This document shows positions 22,848-33,400 of a stretch of 64,000 bases of DNA, one piece after another. The DNA comes from a virus: positions 119,145 through 183,144 of the IMG/VR virus record IMGVR_UViG_3300043410_001892, one strand, 5' to 3'. The notes beneath the pieces were generated by a model. That model did no database searches and had not been told where the DNA came from. It saw only the letters and a list, made by a program, of their open reading frames with translations. Position numbers and translations under genes: made by a program. Each line of letters starts with the position of its first letter. Position 1 is the stretch's first letter.

Positions 22848-25028
22848 ATGGCATCAATTTTAAACTCAGCAACTAATCTTCTTAAAGAATCTGCAGCTAC
22901 AATTGCTGATAGTATTGGAGAAATTGCATCAACATTAGGTTTGGATTTTGAATCAGATACAACGATTAAACTTCCACTACCAAATGTTTTACATGATTTT
23001 GCAAGTTATAATTATATCATAGGATTAGGTGTTCTTACTACTTATGATTTGCATAATCCTGATACTACTTACATGCAAAATATAACTATGCCTTCAAAAG
23101 AGCAAACAATTTTAATATGTAAGACAGGCGGTGCTGATCCTAATAATCGTGTTAAAACTGATTATGGTAGATATGAATTTTTCATCGATAATCTATCCAT
23201 TGACTCGGCTATAGGTTTACAAAATGTTGCCACAACTAATGCAACCACAATGACATTCACTGTTACTGAACCGTATAGCATGGGATTATTTGCAATGGCT
23301 TGCCAAACTGCATCTGCAAAAGCAGGACACCAAAATTGGACGGATGCTCCATTTCTTTTAACTTTAGAATTTAGAGGAAATGATGAAATTGGCATGATGT
23401 TACCAGTTCGAGCAGCTAATCGGTATATTCCAATTAAAATTGCATCAATGGATATGAAAGTAACACCAGGCGGAGCAGTATATGAATGTTCTGCGTATGC
23501 TTGGAATGATCAAGGTCTTAGTTATAAAAATTCAGCATTAAAATCAGATATGGCTATTAAAGGTTCAACTGTTCAAGAAGTTTTACAAACAGGAGAACAG
23601 AGTCTACAAGCAGTTTGGAATACACGATTAAAAGAGTTTAAAACACTTGGAGTAGTTAATGTTCCTGATGAAGTTATTATTTTATTTCCAAAGGATATAA
23701 GTTCTGCACCTAAATCAGAAGGTGGATTTGGAGGAGGAGCAACACTCGGAAGTGCATCTCCTGAGCAAGTGTATGAAAAGTTAGGAACAAAGTTAAGTTC
23801 TGTTAACAAAACACAAGTTCAAGATGCAGAGCAAGTTAATCTGTTAGGAAAAGCATACATGGGCTATACTTCAGAAAAACGACCAGATGTTCCGTTTGAT
23901 AAAGTAGCAGATGCATGGGACGAAGATAAGAAAGTATTAATTAGAGCAAAACAGAATTCCAGTAAGCCTACTGAAGGTATTTTTAAATTTAGACAAGATA
24001 CTGACATACCAAATGCAATTAACCAAATATTATTGTCAAGTGATTTCCCATATGGAACATTTGATCCAAAGGCGTTATCTCCAGAAGGATATAGAACATG
24101 GTGGAGGATTGATATACAAGTTTATATCAAAGATCCTACTGCAAACTTAGATAAAACAGGTGTGCCACCTAAGATTATTGTGTATAGAGTAATACCTTAC
24201 AAATCACACTCAAGTAGAGGAATTATTGGTGTTAACCAAACACCAGTCGGATACGATAAGTTACTTAAAAATATAGTAAAAGAATTTAATTATACCTATA
24301 CAGGTAAAAACATAGATGTATTGGACTTTAATATTAACATTAATGCCAGTTTCTTTGCAATGATGACAGCAGATGCTGGACGAGATACACAAGATCAAAA
24401 GACATCAGAGAATGCTGGACAAGGTAAACCGGATACAGATACTATTAACATTGCAGGTGCTGCTCCTCAACAAGGAACGTTTTCACAACGTATGGAGTAT
24501 ATTAGCAATTTAACAGGAACAGATAGATACGGCGGTGGCGGTAATGATACTACTGCAACTCGAGCTGCAAGGATATACCACGATGCAATTACGCATGGTT
24601 GGGATATGCTTAATATAGAAATGAAAATTGTAGGTGATCCGTACTTCATTGCACAAAGCGGTATGGGGAATTATACATCAAAACAAACACAAATAGCTAA
24701 TCTATGCACAGATGGCTCAGTTAATTGGCAAGGTGCCGAAGTAGTTATTGCAGTAAACTTTAGAACTCCAATTGACATACAAAATGATACTGGTATGTAT
24801 GCTTTTAATGGCGACATGCCAACATCTCCTTTAATGCAATTTACTGGAGCATTTCAAATAACCACATTAGTTAGTACATTTAAAGGTGGAAAATTTGAAC
24901 AAACATTAAGTGGATTTAGATATCCAATGCAAGAATCTTCAGCACTTCCTGTTGCAGATTTATCATTTAACTTAGACAACCTTGTAAAAAAAGGTGTAGG
25001 ATTTATTAGCGACATAGCAGGCATATAA
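22848..25028 (+). CDS. Baseplate hub protein (gp27-position)
   Basis: A 726-residue protein. Residues 50-230 (GRYEFFIDNLSIDSAIGLQ; TMTFTVTEPYSMGLFAMACQ; PFLLTLEFRG) look like the tube-like beta domain of hub proteins of the gp27 class; the rest includes Gly-rich linkers (FGGGATLGSA, about 300) and a beta-rich C-terminus with YPMQESSALPVADLSF. It is encoded directly before a gp5-like spike, the usual hub-spike pair. T4 gp27 has 391 residues, so this hub is nearly double. The match is by pattern and context, not by clear identity. Confidence 0.68.
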   Translation: MASILNSATNLLKESAATIADSIGEIASTLGLDFESDTTIKLPLPNVLHDFASYNYIIGLGVLTTYDLHNPDTTYMQNITMPSKEQTILICKTGGADPNNRVKTDYGRYEFFIDNLSIDSAIGLQNVATTNATTMTFTVTEPYSMGLFAMACQTASAKAGHQNWTDAPFLLTLEFRGNDEIGMMLPVRAANRYIPIKIASMDMKVTPGGAVYECSAYAWNDQGLSYKNSALKSDMAIKGSTVQEVLQTGEQSLQAVWNTRLKEFKTLGVVNVPDEVIILFPKDISSAPKSEGGFGGGATLGSASPEQVYEKLGTKLSSVNKTQVQDAEQVNLLGKAYMGYTSEKRPDVPFDKVADAWDEDKKVLIRAKQNSSKPTEGIFKFRQDTDIPNAINQILLSSDFPYGTFDPKALSPEGYRTWWRIDIQVYIKDPTANLDKTGVPPKIIVYRVIPYKSHSSRGIIGVNQTPVGYDKLLKNIVKEFNYTYTGKNIDVLDFNININASFFAMMTADAGRDTQDQKTSENAGQGKPDTDTINIAGAAPQQGTFSQRMEYISNLTGTDRYGGGGNDTTATRAARIYHDAITHGWDMLNIEMKIVGDPYFIAQSGMGNYTSKQTQIANLCTDGSVNWQGAEVVIAVNFRTPIDIQNDTGMYAFNGDMPTSPLMQFTGAFQITTLVSTFKGGKFEQTLSGFRYPMQESSALPVADLSFNLDNLVKKGVGFISDIAGI

Positions 25029-26458
25029 TGGGACAACATCATCAAGACGTAGCACTAACAGCATTACCTGATCCAAGACCAGGGCCATATTTGGCAGTAG
25101 TGATAGGACATTTAGATCCAACATTTATGGGAGGGCTTGAAGTAGAAATTCTAAGACCAGTAGGTAACAGTCCAAGGAGTGGAGAAATACATCAAGTAAA
25201 ATATATGAGTCCATTCTACGGAGTAACAGGATCTGATTATGTATCAGAACAAGAAGACAATTATCAGAATACACAAAAGAGCTATGGAATGTGGATGGTA
25301 CCACCTGACCCTGGTTCTGTTGTCATGATTATATTTGTAGACGGCGATCCTAAAAAAGGTTATTGGATGGGGTGTGTTCCTGACTTTTCAATGAATTTTA
25401 TGGTACCTGGCATCGCAAGTACTGAAAATTTATCAGATGATAAAAAATATAATAGTGATGCAACAAGATCTCCTGTAGCTGAGTATAACTTCATGTTTAA
25501 TGATAGTAATACTAATAATCCTACACGTATTAAGAAACCTCAACACCCATTTGCTGCAGTTTTAAAAGAAAGCGGATTAGATAAAGATGATATTCGTGGA
25601 ACTACTACCAGTAGTGCAAGACGTGAAGCTCCTTGTATGGTATTTGGCATATCAACACCAGGCCCAATAGACAAGCAATCAGGTGCTAAACGAGGAAAAA
25701 TTGGAACTAACGATCATCCACTTGATACTTTTGTTAGTAGATTAGGTGGATCAACATTTGTAATGGACGACGGCGATGATAAGTTTCTCCGTAAAAAACC
25801 CGCATCGGAAGATAAACCGGATTATGTATCTAAAGAAGAAAGTTCATCAGATGGTGATGTTACAATTCCTCATAATGAATTAGTTCGTATTAGAACAAGA
25901 AAAGGACATCAAATATTACTTCATAACAGTGAAGATCTAATTTATATCGCCCACGGAAGTGGTAAATCTTGGATTGAAATGACTGCTAACGGTAAAATTG
26001 ATGTATATTCTAAAGATAGTATGAGTTTCCATACAGATGCTGATTTTAATTTTTCAGCCGCTGGTGATATTAACTTTACATCAGCTAAAAACATCAATCT
26101 CAATGCAGTTACTGATGTTAAAATGACAGCAGAAGGTAATATTGATCTTAATTCTAATGCAAGTATACGCCAAACTTCTACAGGTAAAAATGAAACAAAA
26201 GCCGGCGGAGATATCATAGAAACAGGAGCTAATATCCATATGAATGGCCCAGGTGCAGCAAGTGCAGCTAAAGCTCCTGTAGCCAATCGTCGTCCAGGAC
26301 CTGAACCTTGGAAAGGACATGAAAATTTAAACCCAAAAAACTATACATCTGATAAAACAAAAGCGGTTGACAAAGACAGCTATAAAGAACCAGAAGCTGA
26401 AATAAAATATACAATACCGGACACATTTAACAAACATAGAGAGGCACCGCCAAAATGA
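25028..26458 (+). CDS. 5: Baseplate spike gp5-like, without lysozyme domain
   Basis: A 476-residue spike protein. Residues 1-140 form an OB-fold-like region (GPYLAVVIGHLDPTFMGGLE; WMVPPDPGSVVMIIFVDGDP; KKGYWMGCVPD). The region from about 295 to 420 has short alternating beta repeats (GKIDVYSKDSMSFHTDADF; AAGDINFTSAKNINLNAV; AEGNIDLNSNASIRQTS), the triple-stranded beta-helix needle. T4 gp5 carries a lysozyme domain between these two parts; here the intervening region (about 150-290) has no lysozyme motif. TAATG overlap with the hub gene; ATGA overlap with gp25. Confidence 0.85.
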   Translation: MGQHHQDVALTALPDPRPGPYLAVVIGHLDPTFMGGLEVEILRPVGNSPRSGEIHQVKYMSPFYGVTGSDYVSEQEDNYQNTQKSYGMWMVPPDPGSVVMIIFVDGDPKKGYWMGCVPDFSMNFMVPGIASTENLSDDKKYNSDATRSPVAEYNFMFNDSNTNNPTRIKKPQHPFAAVLKESGLDKDDIRGTTTSSARREAPCMVFGISTPGPIDKQSGAKRGKIGTNDHPLDTFVSRLGGSTFVMDDGDDKFLRKKPASEDKPDYVSKEESSSDGDVTIPHNELVRIRTRKGHQILLHNSEDLIYIAHGSGKSWIEMTANGKIDVYSKDSMSFHTDADFNFSAAGDINFTSAKNINLNAVTDVKMTAEGNIDLNSNASIRQTSTGKNETKAGGDIIETGANIHMNGPGAASAAKAPVANRRPGPEPWKGHENLNPKNYTSDKTKAVDKDSYKEPEAEIKYTIPDTFNKHREAPPK

Positions 26459-26892
26459 CACAGCTATATCATAGGATTAGATTACCTGCGTATTCAAAAC
26501 CTGATAATACGATAAAACCTAAGACATATAAAGGGTTTAGTACAATTACATCATCAACTGAAAATTACAGTTTGTATGATTTTGATTTAATTAAGCAGGA
26601 TATTTTAAACCATTTTCACACACGTCAAGGTGAGCGATTGATGCAACCACGGTTTGGAACAATTATTTGGGATTTGTTATTTGAACCTCTAACAGAAGAA
26701 ATTAGATTGATAATCAAACAAGACATTGAAAATATTATTAACTATGATCCGCGTGTTCAAGTTGCTGATACTAATATTATAACTTATGAAAGTGGTTTAG
26801 AGATTTCTATGTCGTTAACTTATGTTCCATATAACCTTACTGAAACAATATTGTTAAGGTTTGACCAAGGCGCAAGCTTCTTAGCTCAATAG
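26455..26892 (+). CDS. 25: Baseplate wedge protein gp25
   Basis: A 145-residue protein of the GPW/gp25 family, a lysozyme-like fold in the inner baseplate that starts sheath assembly. Diagnostic parts: NHFHTRQGERLMQPRFGTII, WDLLFEPLT and IINYDPRVQV. Length is near T4 gp25 (132). It begins with ATGA overlap after the spike and ends 47 bp before gp6. Confidence 0.95.
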   Translation: MTQLYHRIRLPAYSKPDNTIKPKTYKGFSTITSSTENYSLYDFDLIKQDILNHFHTRQGERLMQPRFGTIIWDLLFEPLTEEIRLIIKQDIENIINYDPRVQVADTNIITYESGLEISMSLTYVPYNLTETILLRFDQGASFLAQ

Positions 26893-26912
26893 TAATGCGC
26901 TAAAATATTAAT

Positions 26913-26920
26913 AATAAATA
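26913..26920 (+). promoter_or_regulatory. Late-promoter-like octamer before gp6
   Basis: AATAAATA, 19 bp before ATG 26940 and just upstream of the TTAGGA ribosome site. Confidence 0.45.
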
Positions 26921-26939
26921 CCCTTATTAGGATACAATT

Positions 26940-29900
26940 ATGAGTTCAACTGACAGACAAAACAGATTATTAGTAGCTGAAGATTGGAAAAAAATATACC
27001 AATCTTACAAAAGTGCAGATTTTCAAAGTTATGATTTTGAAAATTTAAGACGCACAATGATAGATTACATTCGTCAAAATTATCCTGAAGACTTTAACGA
27101 TTACATCGAAAGTTCAGAATATTTGGCATTAGTTGATGTGATTGCATTTCTTGGGCAAAGTGTTGCATTTCGTGTAGATTTAAATGCAAGAGAAAACTTT
27201 TTAGAATTAGCAGAACGTCGAGACAGCGTTTTAAGATTATCAAGATTAATTAGTTATAATGCAAAACGAAATACCGCAGCTCGAGGATTGTTAAAATTTT
27301 CATCAATTCAAACTACACAAACTGTACTTGATAGTAACGGAAGAAACTTATCAGGACAGTCAATAGTTTGGAATGATTCATCCAATGACAATTGGTATGA
27401 TCAGTTTATTAAAGTAATAAATGCTGCTATGTCAACTACTCAGCAATTTGGAAATCCGTCAGATAAAGGTACAATTTACAATATTCCAACTGAACGATAT
27501 ACATTACAAACACTTTCTGCTGAAAAACCAATATATTCATTTTCAAAAACAGTAGCTGGTAGATTGATGAATTTTGAAGTTACTAGCACAACATTCAAAG
27601 GGCAAGATTACATCTATGAAGAACCGCCTAAACGCGGTAATAAGTTATCTTGTGTCTTTAGAAATGACGGAAGAGGGTACGGCAGTGCAGGGTCTGGATT
27701 CTTTTTGAACTTTACACAAGGTACGATTGGACAAAATCAATTTACAATTTCACAACCAAGAAGTAACGAAATTGTTGAAGTAGCTACAACTGGCATTAAC
27801 GACTCTGACGTTTGGTTGTATAAATTAGACAATAACGGTGATGAAGTTGAAGAATGGACTAAAGTTCCAAATATTGAAGGTAACAATATAATCTATAACA
27901 GTCTTAGTAAAGATATTAGAAACATTTTTAGTGTTATTACAAAAACTGATGATAGTATCAATTTGTCCTTTAGTGATGGTACATTTGGCAATATCCCAAC
28001 TGGAACTTTTAGAATTTATTACAGAACAAGTAATGGAATTTCATATGATATTAACACTCGCGATATTCGTAATGTTTCAATATCAATTCCGTATACATCA
28101 AATTTAGGCCAAACTGAAACATTATCAATAACAATGTCGTTGGCAACATCAGTTACTACTGCTGATACGTCAGAAACTGATAGAAGCATTAAAGCTAATG
28201 CACCTGCTACATTTTATACTCAAAACAGAATGATCACAGGGGAAGATTATAACATTTCTCCATTAAGTGCAAGTCAACAAGTGTTAAAAGTTAAAGCTGT
28301 TAATCGTGCGTCAAGCGGTATTAGTAGATATTTTGATTTAGTAGATCCAACAGGGAAGTTTAGTTCTACTAATTTATTTGCAGACGATGGTGTGATTTAT
28401 AAAGAAGATTATCAAACATATAATCAATTTTCTTATTTGACTAAAACTGATATTGAAGGAGCAATCAATAATACTGTAACTCCTTTATTAAATAGAGCTC
28501 AATTGCGTAATTTCTTTTATTCAAAGTACACAAATGTTGGTGTAGTTGTTGGTGGATCTGTTATTAAATGGGATGCAGGATTACTAACATCGGGCAATTT
28601 GATAGATAATAACAGCATTAGATATCGTGTTGGTGCATCGTTTACTAGTACACAATTAAGATTTGTTAAAACTGGATCTTTGATTAAGTTTACTGCACCT
28701 TATAGTACATCTACATACGGAGCTGGTATATATCAAGGCGAAAGAATCAAATATTATTTTGATACAACAACTGCTGATAATAAATTAGTATTAGAAGACA
28801 AGTACCAAAATCTTACAACTGATACTGTCAAAGGTGCAAGTGAATATATTTGGGCATCGGTTGTATCAGTTGTAACTGATGGAACTATTACTAATGGAAT
28901 AACATTGAATATCAATGTGCCATCGGACGCAGTAGTTTCACAAGTAATACCTCAATTTAGAGTAACAATAGAACCAAGTGTTATTACAAGTATGATTGAT
29001 TTAATTTTTGAAAACAAATCATTTGGTTTATCATATAATGCTAACACACAAATATGGCAAATTGTATACGAATCAAACTTAAATTTAGTTTCATCGTTTA
29101 ATTTAAACACACAAGGGCGAGTATCAAATAGACAAGAAGATTCAAGTTGGATGATTTTGTTTACTACTGATAACGAATATTATACTGTAACTAGTAGAGA
29201 AACAAGATATGTATTTGAAAGCGATAAGCAATTAAGATTCTATTTTGATAGTAATGAAAAGATAAAAAACAGCATTTCAAATGTTTCAGTTAGAGATAAA
29301 ATTAACATTCTAAGTGTTAACACACGACCAGATTCAATTCAATCATATACCAATGACCTTAAATGGGAAATTGTTTCAGAATATATTGGGTTAGATGGTT
29401 ATGTTGATAACAAAAAAGTTGTTATATCGTTTGCAGATTCAGATGATAACGGTGTAGTCGATGATCCAGAATTATTTTATAAAATTGTATCACCGTCAGT
29501 AACTGATATGAAAAAATATATCATAGAAGAAAGATATTTAATAGCAAATGGACAAGAAGATTATCGATATGTTGAAAATAAAAATTTGATAACAGTATTA
29601 ACCGACCCATCTACAAGACTTGGAACACCTGGAAAGTATTACTATTTACCAACAGTTAATATAGTTAAAGTAGCAGATGCAGATGGAAAGTTAGTGCCAA
29701 CATTAGATTATCGAGTATACAGTGGTAGAGATAAGTTAAGATTCCAATATATTCATAATGCAAATTATGATGCACGAATTGATCCATCTGTAAGTAACAT
29801 AATTGATGTTTATATCTTAACAAGAAGTTATGATATTGCAATTAGACAATGGGTTAGTGGAGTTATATCTGAAAAACCATTGCCCCCAGGCACAGATGAG

Positions 29901-30413
29901 CTATATAATTTAGTTGCTCCTTCGTTGAATTTAATTAAATCTATTTCTGATGAAGTGGTATATCATCCAGTAACTTATAAGATATTATTTGGTGAATCAG
30001 CAGATCCTGAAGTACAAGCTATCTTTAAGATTACAAAAACCCCAGGTAGAGTAATATCAGATAACGATATAAAATCACAAGTTATTACTGCAATTAATAA
30101 GTTCTTTTCTTTAGATAACTGGGATTTTGGAGATACATTCTTCTTTAGTGAATTGGCAACATTTGTAATGAATGATGTTTCTCCTAATCTTTCTAATTTT
30201 GTAATTGTGCCTAAACACGATTCACTTAATTTTGGTGGTTTATTTGAAATTAGATCCTTGAGTAATCAGATTTTAATCAATGGTGCAACGGTAAATGATA
30301 TTGAGATTGTATCAGGTTTAACATCAACAAACATTAAATCATCAAATATTAGCACACAATCTAACACAACAATTCGTCAAACAATAACAAGCTCGTCATA
30401 CGGGAGTAACTAA
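26940..30413 (+). CDS. 6: Baseplate wedge protein gp6
   Basis: A 1157-residue gp6-type wedge protein that forms the inner iris of the baseplate with gp7 and gp25. The first 120 residues contain DFENLRRTMIDYIRQNYPED and ALVDVIAFLGQSVAFRVDLN, both characteristic, and ARENFLELAERRDSVLRLSR follows. RMITGEDYNISPLS (about 430) matches the baseplate J-like core. T4 gp6 has 660 residues, so this protein has a large insertion in its second half. TTAGGA precedes ATG 26940. The stop overlaps the next start (TAATG). Confidence 0.93.
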   Translation: MSSTDRQNRLLVAEDWKKIYQSYKSADFQSYDFENLRRTMIDYIRQNYPEDFNDYIESSEYLALVDVIAFLGQSVAFRVDLNARENFLELAERRDSVLRLSRLISYNAKRNTAARGLLKFSSIQTTQTVLDSNGRNLSGQSIVWNDSSNDNWYDQFIKVINAAMSTTQQFGNPSDKGTIYNIPTERYTLQTLSAEKPIYSFSKTVAGRLMNFEVTSTTFKGQDYIYEEPPKRGNKLSCVFRNDGRGYGSAGSGFFLNFTQGTIGQNQFTISQPRSNEIVEVATTGINDSDVWLYKLDNNGDEVEEWTKVPNIEGNNIIYNSLSKDIRNIFSVITKTDDSINLSFSDGTFGNIPTGTFRIYYRTSNGISYDINTRDIRNVSISIPYTSNLGQTETLSITMSLATSVTTADTSETDRSIKANAPATFYTQNRMITGEDYNISPLSASQQVLKVKAVNRASSGISRYFDLVDPTGKFSSTNLFADDGVIYKEDYQTYNQFSYLTKTDIEGAINNTVTPLLNRAQLRNFFYSKYTNVGVVVGGSVIKWDAGLLTSGNLIDNNSIRYRVGASFTSTQLRFVKTGSLIKFTAPYSTSTYGAGIYQGERIKYYFDTTTADNKLVLEDKYQNLTTDTVKGASEYIWASVVSVVTDGTITNGITLNINVPSDAVVSQVIPQFRVTIEPSVITSMIDLIFENKSFGLSYNANTQIWQIVYESNLNLVSSFNLNTQGRVSNRQEDSSWMILFTTDNEYYTVTSRETRYVFESDKQLRFYFDSNEKIKNSISNVSVRDKINILSVNTRPDSIQSYTNDLKWEIVSEYIGLDGYVDNKKVVISFADSDDNGVVDDPELFYKIVSPSVTDMKKYIIEERYLIANGQEDYRYVENKNLITVLTDPSTRLGTPGKYYYLPTVNIVKVADADGKLVPTLDYRVYSGRDKLRFQYIHNANYDARIDPSVSNIIDVYILTRSYDIAIRQWVSGVISEKPLPPGTDELYNLVAPSLNLIKSISDEVVYHPVTYKILFGESADPEVQAIFKITKTPGRVISDNDIKSQVITAINKFFSLDNWDFGDTFFFSELATFVMNDVSPNLSNFVIVPKHDSLNFGGLFEIRSLSNQILINGATVNDIEIVSGLTSTNIKSSNISTQSNTTIRQTITSSSYGSN

Positions 30414-33400
30414 TGGCTAACAGAAAAAACAATAATCTATATATACCAAGATCGGTAACTTTTGATACAAGTGATAGCGATAACACTGCAAACTTTTTAC
30501 CAAGGTATTATAAAACTGATGCTAATCGGAAGTTTTTGCATTCAACTATAAACCAACTTGTACAGCCAGGGGTTGCTAAAAAGGTTAGTGGATATATTGG
30601 TCGAATGACAGCTAAAGCAACCAAATATGACGATATATTTGTTGATGCAGCTACAGTATTGCGACAAAACTACCAGTTAGAACCTGGATTTGTAATTGAT
30701 GATAAGTTAGGAAATACTACATTTTTTAAAGATTATCAAGATTATATTAATCAATTAGATGTAAATGGATCTAATGTATCAGTGCATTCACGCCTAAACA
30801 AACAAGAACTGTATAGTTGGGATCCGCATATTGATTGGGATAAAATCTCAAATTTTCAAAATTACTACTGGTTGCCTAACGGACCGGATGTAGTAACAAT
30901 CCGTAATGTTAAATTAAAAGATTCTACATTAGAATATAGTGTTAAAAGTACAACAACAAATGAATATGTATTTTCACCAGATGGATTAACTAAGAACCCA
31001 ACTATTAAATTGTATAGAGGACAAACTTATACTTTTAAGATTAATAGCCCTAAACAACCATTTAGTTTTAAAACTGAAAGAACAGTTTCGTCACTTGATA
31101 ACTACAAACCTACTACATTAACGACTGATGTTTTTGTTACAGCTAAAGATTCAACTGGAAAAACTATAAAAGATGAGAACGGAAAAGTTGTAAAACAAAT
31201 GGTATATGAAGTTACTAAAGGCACTATTACCTTTACTGTACCTATCGATGCCCCAAATAAATTATTCTATTCTAGCAGTAATAACTTAGAATTAAGTGGT
31301 GTTATTGAAGTTTTAAATTTAGAAGATGGCGCAGATTTTGATGTTGATAGTGAAATTTTAGGAAAATCAAAGTATACATTGATCAATGGTTTAAAATTGA
31401 GTAATGGTATGAAAGTTCGATTTGCTGGAAATGTTACTCCTGTAGAATATGCATCTGGTAATTTTTATGTTGAAGGAGTAGGTTCGTCAATACAGTTAGT
31501 TCCAGAATCACAATTAGAAGCAGTTACTCCGTACACTACATCAGAAACCATGTTGTTTGATATCGAATTGTTTGATGCAGTTCCATTTGATGATGCAATT
31601 TCATATTCTGGTACACCTGATTATGTTGTAATTAATCGAGGAAGTAATGATAAAAACTTTTGGAGTAGAAACAACAAATGGTTTCACAAAGATGTAATTG
31701 AAGCAAGTGCGTTGTACAATAACATTCAACCATTGATTGATCAATCAATGAGAGCAGTTAGACCTATTATTGAATTTGAAAAGAATCTAAAATTATTTAA
31801 TTTTGGAACTTATGCAATTAACGATGTATCATTTGTTGATCAGTATACAACTGATGCGTTTTCTACAATTGAAGGATCATTAGGGTATTCAGTCGATGGC
31901 ATTCCATTAGCACATGGCGATACTATTATATTTGCTGCAGAAAAAGATGAATTAGTTAAAAACAATATATATCAAGTTGAGTTTATTGATGTTAAGCATG
32001 AAATTTCAAAATTAGGAGCTAGTAGACAAATTAGATTGGTTCTAATTGACACTCCTGGATACAACCAAGTTGCTATTGTTAAACGTGGTAAAACATTGCA
32101 AGGCAAAACATTTTGGTTTAATGGATTAACATGGGTTGAAGCACAACAAAAAACTAAGATAAATCAATTTCCGTTATTTGATATGTTTGATGATAATGGT
32201 GTTAGTTTTAGTGATAAAAGTGAATACTTAGGTTCTTCATTTAAAGGAACTACTGTATTTTCATACAAAGTAGGAACAGGAGCAATTGATCCAAAGTTAG
32301 GATTCCCATTATCTTATAAGAATATTAGTAATATTGGAGATATTGTTTTTGATTTTTCGTTACTTAGTGATACATTTCTTTATGAATTAAACGGTACTAA
32401 TGTAACACGAAAAATTGATAATGGTTTTTTAGTTGTTGCTAATTTTAATGATTATACTTTTGTTAATGGTTGGAAAACGTGTACGATTGAAAATACACAA
32501 CCTGCTATACAATTATATATAAATTCAGGTCTAACAAACGATTTTAATATTGATATGTTTGACGGATTACCTGATGATATTAATGTAAGGGTTTATGTTA
32601 ACAATGAACGTGTAAGCAATTGGTCAATATATGTAATCAATCGTACAGATGTTAAAAGTGCATGCTATAGTGTAGTATTTGATACACCAGTTAGTCTTTC
32701 TGATTCAGTGTTGATTAAAGTTTATTCGAATCATCCTATCAATCGTAATGGATATTATGAAATTCCTATTAACTTACAAAATAATCCATTGAATGGTATT
32801 TTAACTGAGTTTACATTAGGTGAAGTTGTTAATCATGTTGATAGCATCATTGATCATGTTTACTATTCGTTGCTTGATCAAAATGTTGTATTTGATAACA
32901 ATTTACGAGATATTGGAAGTGTAACAGAATATGGTACTAAGTTTGTACAGCATAGTGGTCCTATAGGGTTATCTTTATATCATGTAGCATCTGATGATAA
33001 TAATGTTATTCGAGCAATTGAAAAATCACGTGATGATTATTGCAGATTTAAACGAGCATTTATTACAGTTGCAGAAACTATGGGAGTTGACAAAGAAACT
33101 CCAGAGCATGTTGATTTAATTTTAGAAAAATTAACAGAAAATATGCCAGTAACTTCGCCGTATTATTTTAGTGATATGGTGCCATTTGGTGCAAGTATTA
33201 AGACTAACATAGTAGTTGGAAGCCATACAAGTGGTGTGTTTTCATTAGCTAAACCATTTAGCTTAGATGTATTATCAAACAAATCAGTTACTGTATATTT
33301 GAATCAAGTTCAGCTATTACACGGTTGTGAATACACGTTTAGTGATCAAGGTTTTGTTTATATTTCTGTAAATTTAGAAGTTGATGATATTGTAACAATT

